A stretch of DNA of 64,000 nt from the NCBI GenBank assembly GCA_900642245.1, contig CAAAJI010000028.1:191230-255229 (forward strand), given 5' to 3'. This stretch comes from Fragilaria radians (Eukaryota > Bacillariophyta > Fragilariophyceae > Fragilariales > Fragilariaceae). The translations under genes were made by a program, and so were the position numbers. How positions within the stretch are numbered: position 1 is the stretch's first letter; each line of letters opens with the position of its first letter. Below the pieces are notes generated by a model. The model did no database searches. It was not told the DNA's origin and saw only the letters and a program-made list of their open reading frames with translations. Below, one piece after another: positions 21,103 to 30,871 of this stretch.

Positions 21103-22269
21103 ATGCCCGAAATTGACGGAAAGGAAAGAATATATGAAGGCAGCAGAAGTGGAATTGAAGCAGACAATCAAGAAGACATTGATTTGGGTAGCGATAGTGA
21201 AGGAGACGAAGACGACGTCGATGATGAAAATGAAGCCAATATTCAGCAAACAGATGATGTTGAAGATGATTTTGCGCTTCTTGCACTCGCCAAAAAGCGA
21301 TTGGCAGCCCAAGAAGCGAATGATACAAGCGTAAGAGAAACTTCGGAGAAATCAGAAGTTGATGTCGTCATTGAAACGGAAGTGGACAACAATGAAGACG
21401 ATGATTCTGTTTCAACATCTGGATCAACGGAAGAGGAAAATGAAGAAGGAGACGACGCCAGCCCTGTTATCCTTCAAGAGGAAAAAAAAGATGATCACGT
21501 ATCCTTCGCAACAGAGCCACAGAGACGACATAGGGATGAAAATGCTGAGCTTTGGGCATTGTTGCAGCAATCAAAGAATCGTATTCAATCAACAAGACCT
21601 GCCATTATTGAAGAAAGTGATGCAGATGAGGATGATGATGACGATGATGATGAAAATGAAGAAGATTCAAGTGGCGCAGACAAAAATCCTGACGAAATCA
21701 AGCCCGAGAAGACTAGCAAGAAAACTGCTGATGACAGTAGAGAAGAAGAACGAAAACGTAAGTTCGAAACAGAGAATCAAGAGCTTTGGGACTTGCTTCA
21801 AAAGAGTAAAAATCGTCTCGAAGAGGCAGCTAGGATGAAAATGAAGAACTCATCGAAGGAAGCTCTCCAAGATGATGCTGCCTTGCCATCCATCCCCGCT
21901 GCTCGAATTGAAAATCCATACAAAGACATTGACTCAATGCCGGATGAAGCAAATGATGCAAATGAGCTGACACAGAAAGAACTCTTGTTGGCAATGGCAG
22001 TAGCTGAAGAAGCTGCTCGTTCTGGAAAAGAAGTATTTGAAACTCCATCGCGTGAGGAACTGCGTCTTCGGGACATTAAGTCATTTGATTTCCTCAAAGA
22101 CGCGTTTGTCCCCGAAACTCCAATCGGAGATGATGCCAAGGAGGAAGAGAGAGAGCGAAATAGATTTGCTCTCTTGACGCAAGCATTGAGTAATAAATGG
22201 GCTGCCTTTCGTGCACAATTAGGAGACTTGGACATTTCCCAGCGTTTGCCTCGAGCATCACGAAAGTAA
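21103..22269 (+). CDS. Acidic, charged protein with duplicated ELWxLLQxSKNR motif
   Basis: A 388-residue protein I do not recognise. The frame opens at GTG (21,067), so the first ATG (21,103, MPEIDGKERIY) is used. The N-terminal third is strongly acidic, with Asp/Glu runs including one of about ten residues near 21,625-21,655. A motif occurs twice: ENAELWALLQQSKNRI near residue 147 and ENQELWDLLQKSKNRL near residue 224, about 77 residues apart. Both are amphipathic helices, which suggests repeated binding to a partner. The C-terminal part is helical and ends in a basic SRK. There is no signal peptide or membrane segment. Acidic tracts of this sort are common in nuclear chaperones and chromatin factors, but no family assignment is made. 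Confidence 0.75.
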   Translation: MPEIDGKERIYEGSRSGIEADNQEDIDLGSDSEGDEDDVDDENEANIQQTDDVEDDFALLALAKKRLAAQEANDTSVRETSEKSEVDVVIETEVDNNEDDDSVSTSGSTEEENEEGDDASPVILQEEKKDDHVSFATEPQRRHRDENAELWALLQQSKNRIQSTRPAIIEESDADEDDDDDDDENEEDSSGADKNPDEIKPEKTSKKTADDSREEERKRKFETENQELWDLLQKSKNRLEEAARMKMKNSSKEALQDDAALPSIPAARIENPYKDIDSMPDEANDANELTQKELLLAMAVAEEAARSGKEVFETPSREELRLRDIKSFDFLKDAFVPETPIGDDAKEEERERNRFALLTQALSNKWAAFRAQLGDLDISQRLPRASRK

Positions 22270-22997
22270 GAATATTTTCCAACGTGATTATATTAATTTT
22301 TTTCATATGTAAGGATTGATTCCACCATTTAGTTGATGTGAAGCCTATTATTCACTTTCCTTGTACGGTCTGTAGTATTCGTATCAGAAACAATGTCAAT
22401 ATTGTTTCAACATCATTTTGTTGCCTCTTGATACGACTTGCTTTGTATTTAGTAACACCAAATGCACAGCAACTATTCTTTAAATATAACTGACTAATTA
22501 TTCTTGAGACTAATCCCCCTGAACGGATAGCTCACATTACATTTAGGAACCATTTTGTCTCAGTTTGCTCTTGGATGTATTTGCTGCAAGACCCTTTGCT
22601 TGAGTGTAGGAATAGATTGCTTTGCATTGCTATTATCAAATCTTTGCTTGAGTGTAGGAATAGAATGCTTTGCATTGCTATTATCAAATTGAAACTTTTG
22701 GATAGATTTTTTGTCATTTCATGTTCAGGAATCAATGGGGATGGTGACAGGAAAAAGAACAGTGATGACAGGAGGACTGCTAAGAGAAGATAGCAACAGC
22801 AATGTTTGGCAAAAAGATACTCATTGTGAGTGTGTAATTTGTAGCATCAAGGTTATCTAGGCAATGGAGTTAAAACACAAAAGTGGGATGGACCACAGCC
22901 ACTTTTGAATTAATAAAATAAGGTATGTTAATAAGAACCTGGGAGGTTGATTCAATTCTCCTTTTCCTTAATGTAGATTGTAAAATGGTGGTTTGCC
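22270..22997. other. Intergenic region with a 48-bp tandem duplication
   Basis: The spacer between two plus-strand genes. Apart from the duplication at 22,594-22,689 nothing is recognised. Confidence 0.5.
22594..22689 (+). repeat. Tandem duplication, 2 x 48 bp
   Basis: Two adjacent copies of a 48-bp unit starting CTTTGCTTGAGTGTAGGAAT. They are nearly identical (for example AGATTGC versus AGAATGC), which indicates recent duplication. Confidence 0.9.
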
Positions 22998-24899
22998 ATG
23001 ATTCCCATTCGAAACTTGAAAATGTCGAATGGATCCTCATCCACGTTGTTGCCATCATCCTTCATTGCTGATCAAGCCTTGAAATTGCTATTATCTCATT
23101 TAAGACCTCGAAGCTTTGGATCCAATGTCACTTATAGCAGTAGCACGACAAGGATAGGTGAATTGTCTTTTCAAAAATCCTCGAAAGAGAACGAAGTCCA
23201 TTGTTGGCATGTTCCTATTCCTTGTTCGATTGCTACTGATGTTCAAGAATCAACTTCTACGTTATTCACTGCTAGAGCATTAGCAAAAGCTGGATACGTA
23301 AATTACGCCTGGGAATCACTTCATGCCTTGTTATCCAGTCAAGGCGAGGATGGATGGATACCCAAATATCATTATGATGATGGCGATTACGAATGTAGTA
23401 AGAAAGCAGCAACAACAACAGCAACGAATTATCCAGAGTCTAAAGATAACACTAAGGATTCCAATGTACCACATCTTTCAATGATGGAGGACTATTGGTA
23501 TATTCCAAACACTACAATACCTGGTCCGAAACTAGGTTCATTCCTATCGGCACTTCCTCTTCATGCATCTGTTGTATTGGATGTCTTTGCATGGAGTCCA
23601 CAGTTAGAGGAAGATGTTCAACATCTGCTAGAGTTATACATCAAGATATATCGATATCATCACTTCATGGTTGAACATCGACCACAATTCTGGCATCCCT
23701 GGGAATCATTGTGGGATCCTCACAGTTGGATCCTTCCTCTCAAACCCATTCGTGGGCATATGAAATCAATAAATTGGAGTCTTCCATTCAAGATTCCTCA
23801 CCTGGTCCGAAATAGTTATGGTTATCATCCAGATGTTTATGAACCTAGTATCTTCTTATTAGAATGTATGGCTGCCATGACGAGGAATGAAACAAATGAT
23901 GAATGTCCATCCTCCTTTGAGGAACTAGTTTCGGTAGAGCACTCAGCTATTTGGATTCAGGCGCATCGAGATATCATTCAGATGAGACAGGTCCTTCAAG
24001 ATCGACATAGAGATTGGGAACTTGTTCACATTGACATGAATTTGCCCTATACATGGTTGGAGTCTTCCCAACAAACATGGAATCGTCTTTGGGATGAAAA
24101 TGTACAAATGTATCTACCGCAATGGAATAACGAATCGATGGGGATTGCTGATGCGTCGCTTCTTGTAGCCCTTTGGCCATTGTCGAATGAAACAGATCGT
24201 ATCTTTCCGATTTCTTCGCGACTCTTCCAACGGAATGATTACCAACTTCACGATACAAATACACTCGACGACAACATGAAATCTTTGGCATGGAATTGTG
24301 GTGCTCATGCACTTTGGTCACGAGGAGGTTGTCCCAAGCCGTCTGTGATCGTACCACTCATCAACTACCTGGTGGCAATGGGATTGAATCGAAACCACAT
24401 GTTGGGGATGGGTCATTTTATGGTACAGAATACTCTGAAACTAATGCTCATACAAGAGCAAGAATTCCAAATACATCAATCCTCACAACTGTTCAAACAA
24501 CATTCTCTTGTATTTGCGGAAATGTTCGATGCATCGACTGGTCTTCCCCTGTTAAGGAATGATGACAAGGAAGATGTATGTTCCTTAACGTCAACACTTA
24601 CTGCTGCGCTTCTATACAATCTTGCGACTGTTGATCCTCCCCGTACATTTCATCCAGATCCACCCATTCGAAGTTCAGGAGTCATAGTCCTCATGATTAT
24701 GGAACTGGTCGTTGCCTTAGCAATCGGAGCATCGTGCTTATTTTTAAATCTCAAAATGTTACGCGAATCCTCGAGGTTAGTTCAAGAAGAGGCTGAAAGG
24801 GAAGATGGATTCTTCACCACAGCAGGCAGTTTGGGTGAATATAATTACGAACCCGTTAGTGAGTTACTACCAATAGACGAGGAGAATTTGGATGAATAA
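22998..24899 (+). CDS. Six-hairpin glycosidase-like membrane protein (GH63/MGH1-like)
   Basis: A predicted (alpha/alpha)6-barrel glycoside hydrolase relative of 633 residues. Matching features of the GH63/mannosylglycerate-hydrolase-like fold are the toroid start SIATDVQESTSTLFTARALA, the block HPWESLWDPHSW at residues 233-244 (family consensus HPWESGxDNS), YGYHPDVYEPSIFLLE, SMGIADASLLVALWPL, the late GMGHFMVQNTLKLM helix and E508 in EMFDASTGLP. A hydrophobic segment at about 562-585 forms one membrane helix, followed by a 48-residue acidic tail with possible sorting motifs. No N-terminal signal peptide is obvious. Substrate is unknown; the altered active-site block means activity cannot be assumed. 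The 3' end is only 49 bp from the convergent ABA4-like gene. Confidence 0.72.
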   Translation: MIPIRNLKMSNGSSSTLLPSSFIADQALKLLLSHLRPRSFGSNVTYSSSTTRIGELSFQKSSKENEVHCWHVPIPCSIATDVQESTSTLFTARALAKAGYVNYAWESLHALLSSQGEDGWIPKYHYDDGDYECSKKAATTTATNYPESKDNTKDSNVPHLSMMEDYWYIPNTTIPGPKLGSFLSALPLHASVVLDVFAWSPQLEEDVQHLLELYIKIYRYHHFMVEHRPQFWHPWESLWDPHSWILPLKPIRGHMKSINWSLPFKIPHLVRNSYGYHPDVYEPSIFLLECMAAMTRNETNDECPSSFEELVSVEHSAIWIQAHRDIIQMRQVLQDRHRDWELVHIDMNLPYTWLESSQQTWNRLWDENVQMYLPQWNNESMGIADASLLVALWPLSNETDRIFPISSRLFQRNDYQLHDTNTLDDNMKSLAWNCGAHALWSRGGCPKPSVIVPLINYLVAMGLNRNHMLGMGHFMVQNTLKLMLIQEQEFQIHQSSQLFKQHSLVFAEMFDASTGLPLLRNDDKEDVCSLTSTLTAALLYNLATVDPPRTFHPDPPIRSSGVIVLMIMELVVALAIGASCLFLNLKMLRESSRLVQEEAEREDGFFTTAGSLGEYNYEPVSELLPIDEENLDE

Positions 24900-24948
24900 A
24901 TAAAATGCTTTGCACAAATAATTGTTAAACTAATTAGAGCTCCGCGTG

Positions 24949-25827
24949 TTATTCGTCAGTCGAGATTTCTTTCGTCTCATTTGTCAACAGAAAACCTTTT
25001 CCTGTCAAAAGACATGTAATCCAATGTAACAACAACCCTGGTGGCCCAATAAGATTACAAAGTAATACTGAATGTGACGTAAAGACACCTCGTTTGAGCC
25101 CATCTAACCAAATCCACCTTCCCACGAATAGATCCCATGTCAACACATGCGACCATTCCTCAGAAACAAAATTTGGATATTTCATCATCCCCATAAAGGC
25201 TTGTTGAGGATTTCCAGATGGATCAAAGACACCACTAAATTCTTCTAGGGGGGCTGTCCCACCCGGTTGAACAATCGAAGTAAGGACAATGAACATGTGT
25301 ACTAGACATACCAGAGTGACAACTTCCATCCCCCCCATACAGCGTTTGGTTATAGAGGACTTTGGAAAGAGAATTAAGAATAACCAAAATGGCTGTGGTA
25401 AAAAGGTTGCTACCGAAAAGGCCTGTTGAATTATTAGGGGAGATAGAAGAGTACTACTAGCATCAGAAGCCATCGTCATAGTGGTAGGGGATAACATTAA
25501 CGAATTTGTCATTATGGGAATATCATAATCCATCCATGAAAATGACATTCTAGTTTTGGATCTTTTTCCTAATTTCGACCAACCTTGATTGGATACAGAT
25601 TTTGTGTCATGTACGAAATTATGAGACGGCTCATACTTTCGTTTTGTTCGTAATGTCGCTGTAGCTCGTGTTGTTGTTGTTGTTGTTGGCCTTGTCGTCC
25701 ATGATGAAAAAGCCTCCACCTGACAGTTTGTGTTACATATCGAAATTAAGGATGTCAATACAAAAAGTGATTGATAGAAATAATGATAACCATGATACTG
25801 AGAATACCCTTTCATGACGACAGGCAT
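24949..25827 (-). CDS. ABA4-like (DUF4281) plastid membrane protein
   Basis: A 292-residue protein resembling plant ABA4, which is required for neoxanthin formation from violaxanthin. The C-terminal half has the family pattern: QPFWLFLILFPKSSITKRCM, a hydrophobic helix (VVTLVCLVHMFIVL), SEEWSHVLTWDLFVGRWIWL, DGLKRGVFTSHSVLLCNL and IGPPGLLLHWIT. In plants the equivalent is a W-x-HLL...DLF...R...DG...H block. The N-terminus has a hydrophobic signal-like segment ending at VEA|F (residues 37-40), an ASAFAP-type diatom plastid site, then a Thr/Arg/Lys-rich transit stretch with a poly-Thr run. About four membrane helices follow. It would act in plastid membranes. Since diatoms are known to use VDE-like enzymes (VDL) for neoxanthin, its precise reaction here is uncertain. 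Confidence 0.8.
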   Translation of the reverse strand: MPVVMKGYSQYHGYHYFYQSLFVLTSLISICNTNCQVEAFSSWTTRPTTTTTTRATATLRTKRKYEPSHNFVHDTKSVSNQGWSKLGKRSKTRMSFSWMDYDIPIMTNSLMLSPTTMTMASDASSTLLSPLIIQQAFSVATFLPQPFWLFLILFPKSSITKRCMGGMEVVTLVCLVHMFIVLTSIVQPGGTAPLEEFSGVFDPSGNPQQAFMGMMKYPNFVSEEWSHVLTWDLFVGRWIWLDGLKRGVFTSHSVLLCNLIGPPGLLLHWITCLLTGKGFLLTNETKEISTDE

Positions 25828-28484
25828 TGTTCGTTCCCTCCAATGTTGTATCTTTTTGTAACTGTTGTAAAGAATTACGTACGTGGTGGCTTGTTGTGAG
25901 TACTACTAGTACTCAGTGTTCGAATTGAACTGAACCGCCTCTATCCGCTAGCAACAGCAATCAGTGTAACATACGCATACAATCCCTAAAAAAATTGGTT
26001 ACCCTTAGTACGCTCTTTCTCTGAGTAAACAACCCATCCATCCATAGGATACAAGTTTGGTTTACAGAAAAAGCATACTTCTGTTACATTTTTTCATCTG
26101 ATCAGCCATAATTTCCAGTAAATTGGGCTTTTGTCTGTTTGCCAAAGTCAATTTTTTTCATTGGGGAGAAATCAAATTGACATTTCCAGGGAGCCAGAAA
26201 AATCTAATAGAAACTGAAAAAACAGGCAAAGAGAAGTGGAGTGAATAAGATCCAAGAGAAAAGGACATGTAACATTATCTCTTTCAATGAAACAAAGGAT
26301 GTAATCCACACAAATGTAATGGCAAAGAACAACAGATCTTCCTTCAAATAACAATAGTTGTGATAATTGGACAGTTGCTTTCTTCAAAGTTGTTTCTGCT
26401 TAAGGAAAACACAGGAGTATGTAGGTGACAATTTAGGATAAATTTGATCAAGAAGAGTTTAATATTTTAGTGATGAAATTTCAGCTTTGTATAAAGAGAT
26501 TTAATGTCAGGAGGGAAATAAGAATAAAAAACCTGACTTTTAGGTTATCAAAGCCCTCCGTACTTCATTCATATGCAATCAAAGTGGATCGGCAGAGCGC
26601 CTCTAGTTAATGTTTTAGGAAACATTCGTCTCGACAGTCAGAAGCTGTGCATAAAGAAACATGAGTCCTACGCTTCCTCACGAGCAAGAGATTATAACAA
26701 AGTAGAAAAAGTAAAATTATTCACTTAATATCACATTCTGTAAATCATTTGGGATCATTAGGTTGATGACTTATCACATTTGAAAATGGTATAGTTTCGT
26801 TTAAATAATGACAATAATTGTGGCATGTATATATCTGGATATTCGTGATCCTAGAAATTATTTCAGGTAATTTCTTTTACAGTTCAAGACAGTTTTCAAT
26901 TTTTAAGCAAATCTAAACTGCTATTTAAGTGAAACGAAGTCAATAAAGATGCTTGAGAATTATCAATGAATAAGTAATGTCAAATCTAAGGATAGATTGC
27001 TTGCCTCCATACTAAATGACGTGTCAATCACTTTAATCTCCAAAGTCTCTTTTCAAGCAAACTAACATGCTCTTTTATTTACAAAATCAATTAATTTAGG
27101 TAACTTTGATCAGGAATTGAGACAGTAATGATAAGTAGATGTCGAAATATAATTCTTTATAATCGATATTTGACTTATGGATCGATCATAAAAGGGTGAA
27201 AACAGCTTGAAATAAGCTGAGCTCATGTTGACTTGAAACAGTATTGATGTTCAACATTTTTAGGATGGATACAATTGGCACCACACTTTGTTTCTGTACC
27301 TTCATTGCGACCCTACTACTGGGAGAAGCTACAGACGAAAATTCGGATCATGTGAGAAACAAATGCTCTATTGCTTATTCTGTTTGGCGATGACTATTTG
27401 ACCTTAATGTACATCTTTGATAACAGAATCAATGGAATTACTTGGATCCTCTCATTACCCTCCCAGCTGTTTAACTGCTTGATACATAATTGGAAATATT
27501 TGAGTAGTAAAAACCTTCCATTCGCAAAATTATCTTTTTTAGCCACAACCGTAATCAATTCTTCAAACAGGAGTAATGGAAAGGCCTGAGGACATATTAT
27601 TATACCCAGATGCTCTAATCCAGTAGTCTACTTCCTCACTATTCAATCATCAGATTGGTTGCAGTGCGACCACAGAGCGCAAGGCCTTCTTTTTTTCTCA
27701 GTCACGCATTTTTACACATGTTATTACCCAACTTTAGATAGAGAAACAGACTTTAGATAGAGAAACAGAATTATGAAAGAAAAATCACTTTTTGAGCCAC
27801 ATACAGTTTACAAGGCTATTGTAGCCCTGCCTTGAGCTTTACCACAGCATTGTTAAATTGAGAAGTGCCGATTGAAAAAAATCCCAATAATAGGCCTTGT
27901 TGATGTAATTGACCAATTCATATCAGACTTTCTTCATAATTTTGGAATGAGAATGATAAGGTTTTGCAGTTGTCATGTGGTAGACAGTGATTATTTCTGA
28001 ACTACGAATGAAAAGCCCCTTTTCCGCTTCATAATTTACGAATTAAAGCATTAACTATTCACACTTCGACAATCTACAATCATGAATCGAAAATAAGGGC
28101 AGTGACTTGTAGAATGTCTTGCCATTAAATCCAAGTGGTAGTATTTGCTAACTGAAATACTACTCATTGTCAGATTATATTGTAAAACATTCAAGGACTA
28201 AAAAATGAAAGAAGTTCTGTGCGCTTTGATTGTATCTCTTCCATCCAAAGGCATTAAGCTTCATTTGATATCAATTCTTAAAACAATCCCCATTTTCATG
28301 GATCATAAAGTTAAGTTTTGTTTGGAGAGCTATATAGAGAATATTCACGGACGAGTATAATGAGCTTAACATGAACTCAAGTTAGTGGGATCCTATACAG
28401 TATTATTTGCCGAACATCAGCGAACATACTAGTTATTCATTCGACAATTCATTTCATTGGAGCATTCAAACACCTCTGAATCGT
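25828..28484. other. Gene-poor AT-rich region
   Basis: 2.6 kb with no frame carrying a recognisable domain. The first 100 bp contain TTACGTACGTGG, an ACGT cluster upstream of the ABA4-like gene. A 19-bp tandem duplication lies at 27,732-27,769. Otherwise nothing recognised. Confidence 0.55.
27732..27769 (+). repeat. Tandem duplication, 2 x 19 bp
   Basis: Two identical adjacent copies of CTTTAGATAGAGAAACAGA. Confidence 0.9.
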
Positions 28485-28988
28485 TCAAAAGCTCATCGCA
28501 CGCTCTCTTGATTGAGAATGCTCTTCGTCCATCTTTTGTTCGCCGAAGCATATGAATTGGTCGAGCTGACTACTTGAAAGCTCTCTCCTAACTCGCACAG
28601 AATTGTTAGTTTGTAGAAATGACCCCCCTACAAGAGAGCCTATCGTCGAAGTTAGCGTTCGCTTTACTTCACGAGGTGCTCGATATGTATTTCTTCTGGG
28701 ACGTTTTCCATTCGTATGTTGCTGTGTAATGTCTTGGGATTCCACAAAACTTGGACCGACTGGTGTTACCGAAGTATCTACGGTCGAACTGAGACTGCGT
28801 TGTCTTTTATGATTGGAATCATCCAACATATGTACTTCCAGCTGTTGCTGTTGACTTAACTGTTGGATCTGACAGCACTGCTCAGGATTTCTAGGATCTT
28901 TTGCGATATTGTGGAGAATTGGAAGAGGCTGATTTCTTGACTGATTAGTGAAGTATTCTCGATTCTTCATGTCTTGGTCGTGCATCAT
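28485..28988 (-). CDS. Hypothetical protein, weak support
   Basis: An ATG-initiated frame of 167 residues with a second Met codon next to the first. It has no recognised domain. The composition is mixed: an Asn/Gln-rich N-terminus with a QQQQ run, then an Arg-rich stretch (GKRPRRNTYRAPREVKRT), then RVRRELSSSQLDQFICFG and a charged end. The basic stretch could be a nuclear-localisation signal. It sits alone in a gene-poor region. The codon pattern looks more protein-like than the surrounding frames, but no family supports it. Confidence 0.42.
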   Translation of the reverse strand: MMHDQDMKNREYFTNQSRNQPLPILHNIAKDPRNPEQCCQIQQLSQQQQLEVHMLDDSNHKRQRSLSSTVDTSVTPVGPSFVESQDITQQHTNGKRPRRNTYRAPREVKRTLTSTIGSLVGGSFLQTNNSVRVRRELSSSQLDQFICFGEQKMDEEHSQSRERAMSF

Positions 28989-30871
28989 ATCCTTTCTCTT
29001 TGTCTTTGATAAATCGCTATCACAAGAAATGGTTCCGAGAAGGTTTAATTGTCACGCAGTTTCGGGGCAACAAATGTGAAAAATCGTGAAAGTTCGGTAA
29101 TGATTCTACTTTATATGAAAATTCTGGCAGTAAAATGACATCGTCAGTTAGAATGCGGGTACTAGCAATTTTTATCGAATGTACTAGGAATAATTGTTAC
29201 TAAACGCATTCCGATCCTCGATTTCTAAATTGTTTAAGCAGCTATAGGGACATATGTTTTTTCTGAATCAGTACAAAGGGCTGCTCGGTGAAACATAAGA
29301 CTGGAATTCCAGTTCGTGTTACTGTTGTGTGGGTCCAGTATACCTCCGAACCTTGTAATAGTACCCAGTTCCACCTTTCACCCTAAAATTCACCCCTGTT
29401 TGAAATCGAGATATATTCCATCAGCCAGTACTGAATTCACAAAAAATTGCAACGAGTATAATCGGATTGAGTAATGGATTTATAGAGCCAACCATACCCT
29501 GGACTTTCCCTTCTGATGAGCACTTCGTTACACCTTCTTGATTACTGTGCATCATCAATGAGCCATACCCCTCTTTTCGCATTAGAGGGTAATATTTTTT
29601 AGCTAAATTGTGTTAAAAGAAACTATGATTAATATTACTGTTGGCCTTGCCATCATATTTTGCCAGGACTCAATTCGAAATGGCTTATAACCAGGCGACA
29701 TAATTTTAAGGTGTCACATAACCTGTTACAGTGTCGAGAGATTCATTTGCATCATAATCGTGGATGGTACAATATGTCCCCAACAGTGAGAGGTAGTCTC
29801 ATACTTTTAGTACACTAGTGGTGTAACTATGCAATAGCTTGAGATCAAGTTCTAGGTTTACAATTAGATTTGAATATCAACAATTTCCGTATTTCTAAAT
29901 TTAGGCATCCCTTCTTACGTAGCAAGCTAGCGGATGACTCAAACTTCTGTTCTTCTTTACAAGAGAAGTTTGATGCTCAACTCTTCCCAATTGTACTACT
30001 GAACAAGCTTACAACAGAAAAGTGAAAGTGGAAGCTAATAATTATTGTCCCGTACGATCCATTTAAAAAAGGAAGCAAAACCCCGTTTTGAATATTAACT
30101 TGATTACTCTAAATGAGTTATATGAATCCAATGGCATTAGTGTTCAATTTTATATGGAGGAGCTTAGTTCCTAGAATAATACAGAATATTTTAGGTTTCT
30201 TTTGGCAAACGTCGATCTTTGATTTCTCAGTCTACGATGAAAAATATATTTTTACTCCTAAGATTGGAAATCATATCATGGTCTATGTGTTATAGACATG
30301 ATCTCAAATCTAGTGACGTAGTTAAACGTATCCTGAATTCCAATACAACATGAATTATAAGTGTAAGTATGTATCCTTTTGAAAGGCCAAAAGTGCGTCA
30401 TAGACATCATTCTTTCATTTCTAAAGAAGTTTGGAACAATAAGTAACATCTCTAACTTCCCACGTTGATTAGTTTTGAAGATTCATGTATTGACTACTCT
30501 CGCATCGAATTCGCTTCAGCTCTCCAAAACTTTATTTCAATCATACTTTCATATGAACGTTATAAGGGTGAGACTTGTACAAAAGCTATTGAACTCATCT
30601 CCGGTAGTTTCCAAAAGTTAGATCTAGCCTTGCAAATGATGTGGAAAATATGGACAAGGAAAAGTCGCTTACCACTTTGCCTTGGCAAATATGATGATTT
30701 CCTCTTAGGAGAAAATTACTTTATTATTATACTTTTCTTAGCAATCAAGGTAAAGAAATGAGGCAAAGCAATCAAGTTCTATGAAGATGGTGAAACTAAT
30801 TGCTAAAGTATGATTGAATCCATTGAGGCATTCATTCTACTTGTAATCGTTGTTGAGAAGTAATATCGGCA
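28989..30871. other. Intergenic region, nothing recognised
   Basis: 1.9 kb without a domain-bearing frame. The longest plus-strand frame (30,465-30,761) begins at TTG and matches nothing I know. Confidence 0.5.

Noticed and set aside
30465..30761. 98-codon plus-strand frame
   Set aside because: Begins at TTG, no ATG near the start, no recognisable domain.
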